Assembly: GCA_020635015.1 (NCBI GenBank)
Contig: JACKAP010000002.1
Location: forward strand, 496,001-560,000
Source of the DNA: Calditrichia bacterium
GTDB lineage: Bacteria; Calditrichota; Calditrichia; RBG-13-44-9; J075
DNA: 64,000 bases
Direction: 5' to 3'
Shown piece by piece: positions 62,815-64,000 of the stretch. Every line of letters begins with the position of its first letter. Within the stretch, counting starts at the first letter, position 1. The position numbers and the translations under genes were made by a program. The notes beneath the pieces were generated by a model. That model was not told the DNA's origin, made no database searches, and saw only the letters and a list, made by a program, of their open reading frames with translations.

Positions 62815-64000
62815 CAAACATATTTACGGACCGCCAAACAGGCATTGTGGCCGCCAAAACCGAACGTGTTGGAGATCGCCGCGTTCACGGTTCGCTCCTG
62901 AGCCGCATTGGGCGTATAATTCAGATCGCATTCCGGATCAGGATTTTCATAATTGATGGTTGGCGGCACCACATCATGTTTCACCGCCAGCGCCGCCGCA
63001 ACCGCCTCCACCCCGCCGGCAGCGCCGAGCAGGTGTCCGACCATCGACTTGGTGGAGCTGACATTCAGGCGGTAGGCATGGTCGCCGAAAAGGGTCTTGA
63101 TAGCGGCGGATTCATTTTTATCGTTGTAAGGGGTGGAGGTACCGTGGGCGTTGATGTAATCCACCTCATCGAGGTTCAGCCCGGCGTCTTCCACCGCCCG
63201 GCGCATTGCCCGTACCGCGCCTTCGCCGCCGGGGGCCGGCGCGGTGACGTGATGGGCATCGGCGGTAAAGCCGACCCCGCACACCTCGGCGTAAATCGTC
63301 GCCCCGCGTTTGCGGGCATGTTCCAACTCTTCCAGCACCAGGATGCCGGCGCCTTCGCCGATCACAAAGCCGTCGCGGTCGCGCTCGAACGGGCGGCTGG
63401 CGTGGGTGGGATCATCATTGCGCTGGGAGAGCGCCTTCATAGAACAGAATCCCGCCACTCCCATCGGGGTGATCGGCGCTTCCGATCCACCGGTGACCAT
63501 CACATCCGCATCGCCGTATTTGATCAGGCGCACCGCGTCGCCGATGGCATGGCTGGCGGTGGCACAGGCCGATACCGTGGCATAGTTGGGGCCGCGCAGC
63601 CGGTAGCGGATGGAGATCTGCCCGGCGGCGATATCCGAGATCATCTGCGGCACAAAATAGGGGCTGACCCGCCGGGGGCCGTGGGCCACAAACTTGGCAT
63701 GTTCCTGTTCAAAAGACAGGATACCGCCGATCCCGGAACCGACCACCACCCCGGCGCGGTCGAGATTGATTTTTTCCAGATCGAGACCCGAATGACGGAC
63801 CGCCTCGTCGGCCGCGACCATCGCGTATTGAGTATAGACATCCATCCGCCGGGTTTCCAGCGGGGTCAGGATACCCTCCACCGAAAAATGCTTCACCTCG
63901 GCACCAAAACGAGTGCTATGCTGGGAGGCATCGAAATGGGTGATGTCGGCAACGCCATTTCGCCCCTCCAGCAGTCCTTCCCAAAAATCCTTGACATTAT
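62814..64000 (-). CDS. fabF: 3-oxoacyl-[ACP] synthase II, 5' end beyond the window
   Basis: About 395 codons visible; the reading frame continues past the right edge (WEGLLEGRNGVADITHFDAS is near the N-terminus). Elongates fatty acids by Claisen condensation of acyl-enzyme with malonyl-ACP. Catalytic cysteine in VSACATASHAIGDA, histidines in INAHGTSTPYND and SMVGHLLGAAGGVE, and the C-terminal NTFGFGGHNACLAV are all present. Missing here are only the first 20 or so residues. Confidence 0.96.
   Translation of the reverse strand, partial: NVKDFWEGLLEGRNGVADITHFDASQHSTRFGAEVKHFSVEGILTPLETRRMDVYTQYAMVAADEAVRHSGLDLEKINLDRAGVVVGSGIGGILSFEQEHAKFVAHGPRRVSPYFVPQMISDIAAGQISIRYRLRGPNYATVSACATASHAIGDAVRLIKYGDADVMVTGGSEAPITPMGVAGFCSMKALSQRNDDPTHASRPFERDRDGFVIGEGAGILVLEELEHARKRGATIYAEVCGVGFTADAHHVTAPAPGGEGAVRAMRRAVEDAGLNLDEVDYINAHGTSTPYNDKNESAAIKTLFGDHAYRLNVSSTKSMVGHLLGAAGGVEAVAAALAVKHDVVPPTINYENPDPECDLNYTPNAAQERTVNAAISNTFGFGGHNACLAVRKYV

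Overview
The window looks like a chromosome segment of an uncultured Gram-negative bacterium of the FCB superphylum; a Calditrichota/KSB1-like lineage is my best guess, but the phylum is inferred, not shown. The reasons are a full BatA-BatE type operon, a TonB-dependent receptor with a carboxypeptidase-like N-terminal domain, a PASTA-bearing FtsI, outer-membrane polysaccharide export genes and moderately high GC. Nearly all genes lie on the minus strand; only three confident genes are on plus (646-1677, 22514-23788, 24306-27146). I saw no tRNA, rRNA, CRISPR array, transposase or phage gene.

Layout. 1-4303: the start of a possible eIF-2B-like gene, a radical-SAM-like protein without its cysteine cluster, and a PAS/GAF hybrid histidine kinase. 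4656-17388: a division and cell-wall cluster transcribed leftward as mraZ-rsmH-ftsL-ftsI-murF-mraY-ftsW-murG-ftsQ-ftsA-ftsZ; murE, murD, murC, murB and ddl are absent. 17644-21596: yebC-ruvC-ruvA-ruvB-queA. 21669-27146: a SPOR lipoprotein, an Ig-repeat lipoprotein and a TonB-dependent receptor. 27371-38226: an expanded Bat operon (TPR lipoprotein, BatD-like protein, MoxR, DUF58, second BatD-like protein, BatA, BatB, two BatC-like TPR proteins with glutamine tracts, BatD, BatE). 38463-61821: a Wzx/Wzy-type surface polysaccharide locus, with two large multidomain initiating or glycosyl transferases, a Wzi-like porin, two aminotransferases, two Gfo/Idh/MocA oxidoreductases, a hexapeptide acyltransferase, four more glycosyltransferases, a secreted protein of unknown function, flippase, polymerase, chain-length protein and SLBB export protein. 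61990-64000: rnc and the 3' part of fabF.

How the parts work together. The division cluster makes lipid II and the divisome. The Bat operon looks like a MoxR/VWA membrane assembly. The polysaccharide locus holds most of what is needed to make amino-sugar units, flip and polymerise them, and export the polymer. The locus stands out for two adjacent proteins whose mono-topic phosphoglycosyltransferase domains have lost the usual Asp-Glu dyad, one of them fused to an intact WecA-type domain, and for a glycosyltransferase whose 5' end appears copied from an oxidoreductase gene.

Many of the larger intergenic gaps carry palindromes or heptameric tandem repeats. The most striking is an eight-unit array of short hairpins at 35581-35753. 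Six apparent single-base indels cluster between 36.2 and 38.2 kb, between two repeat arrays, and probably mark a poorly sequenced stretch.
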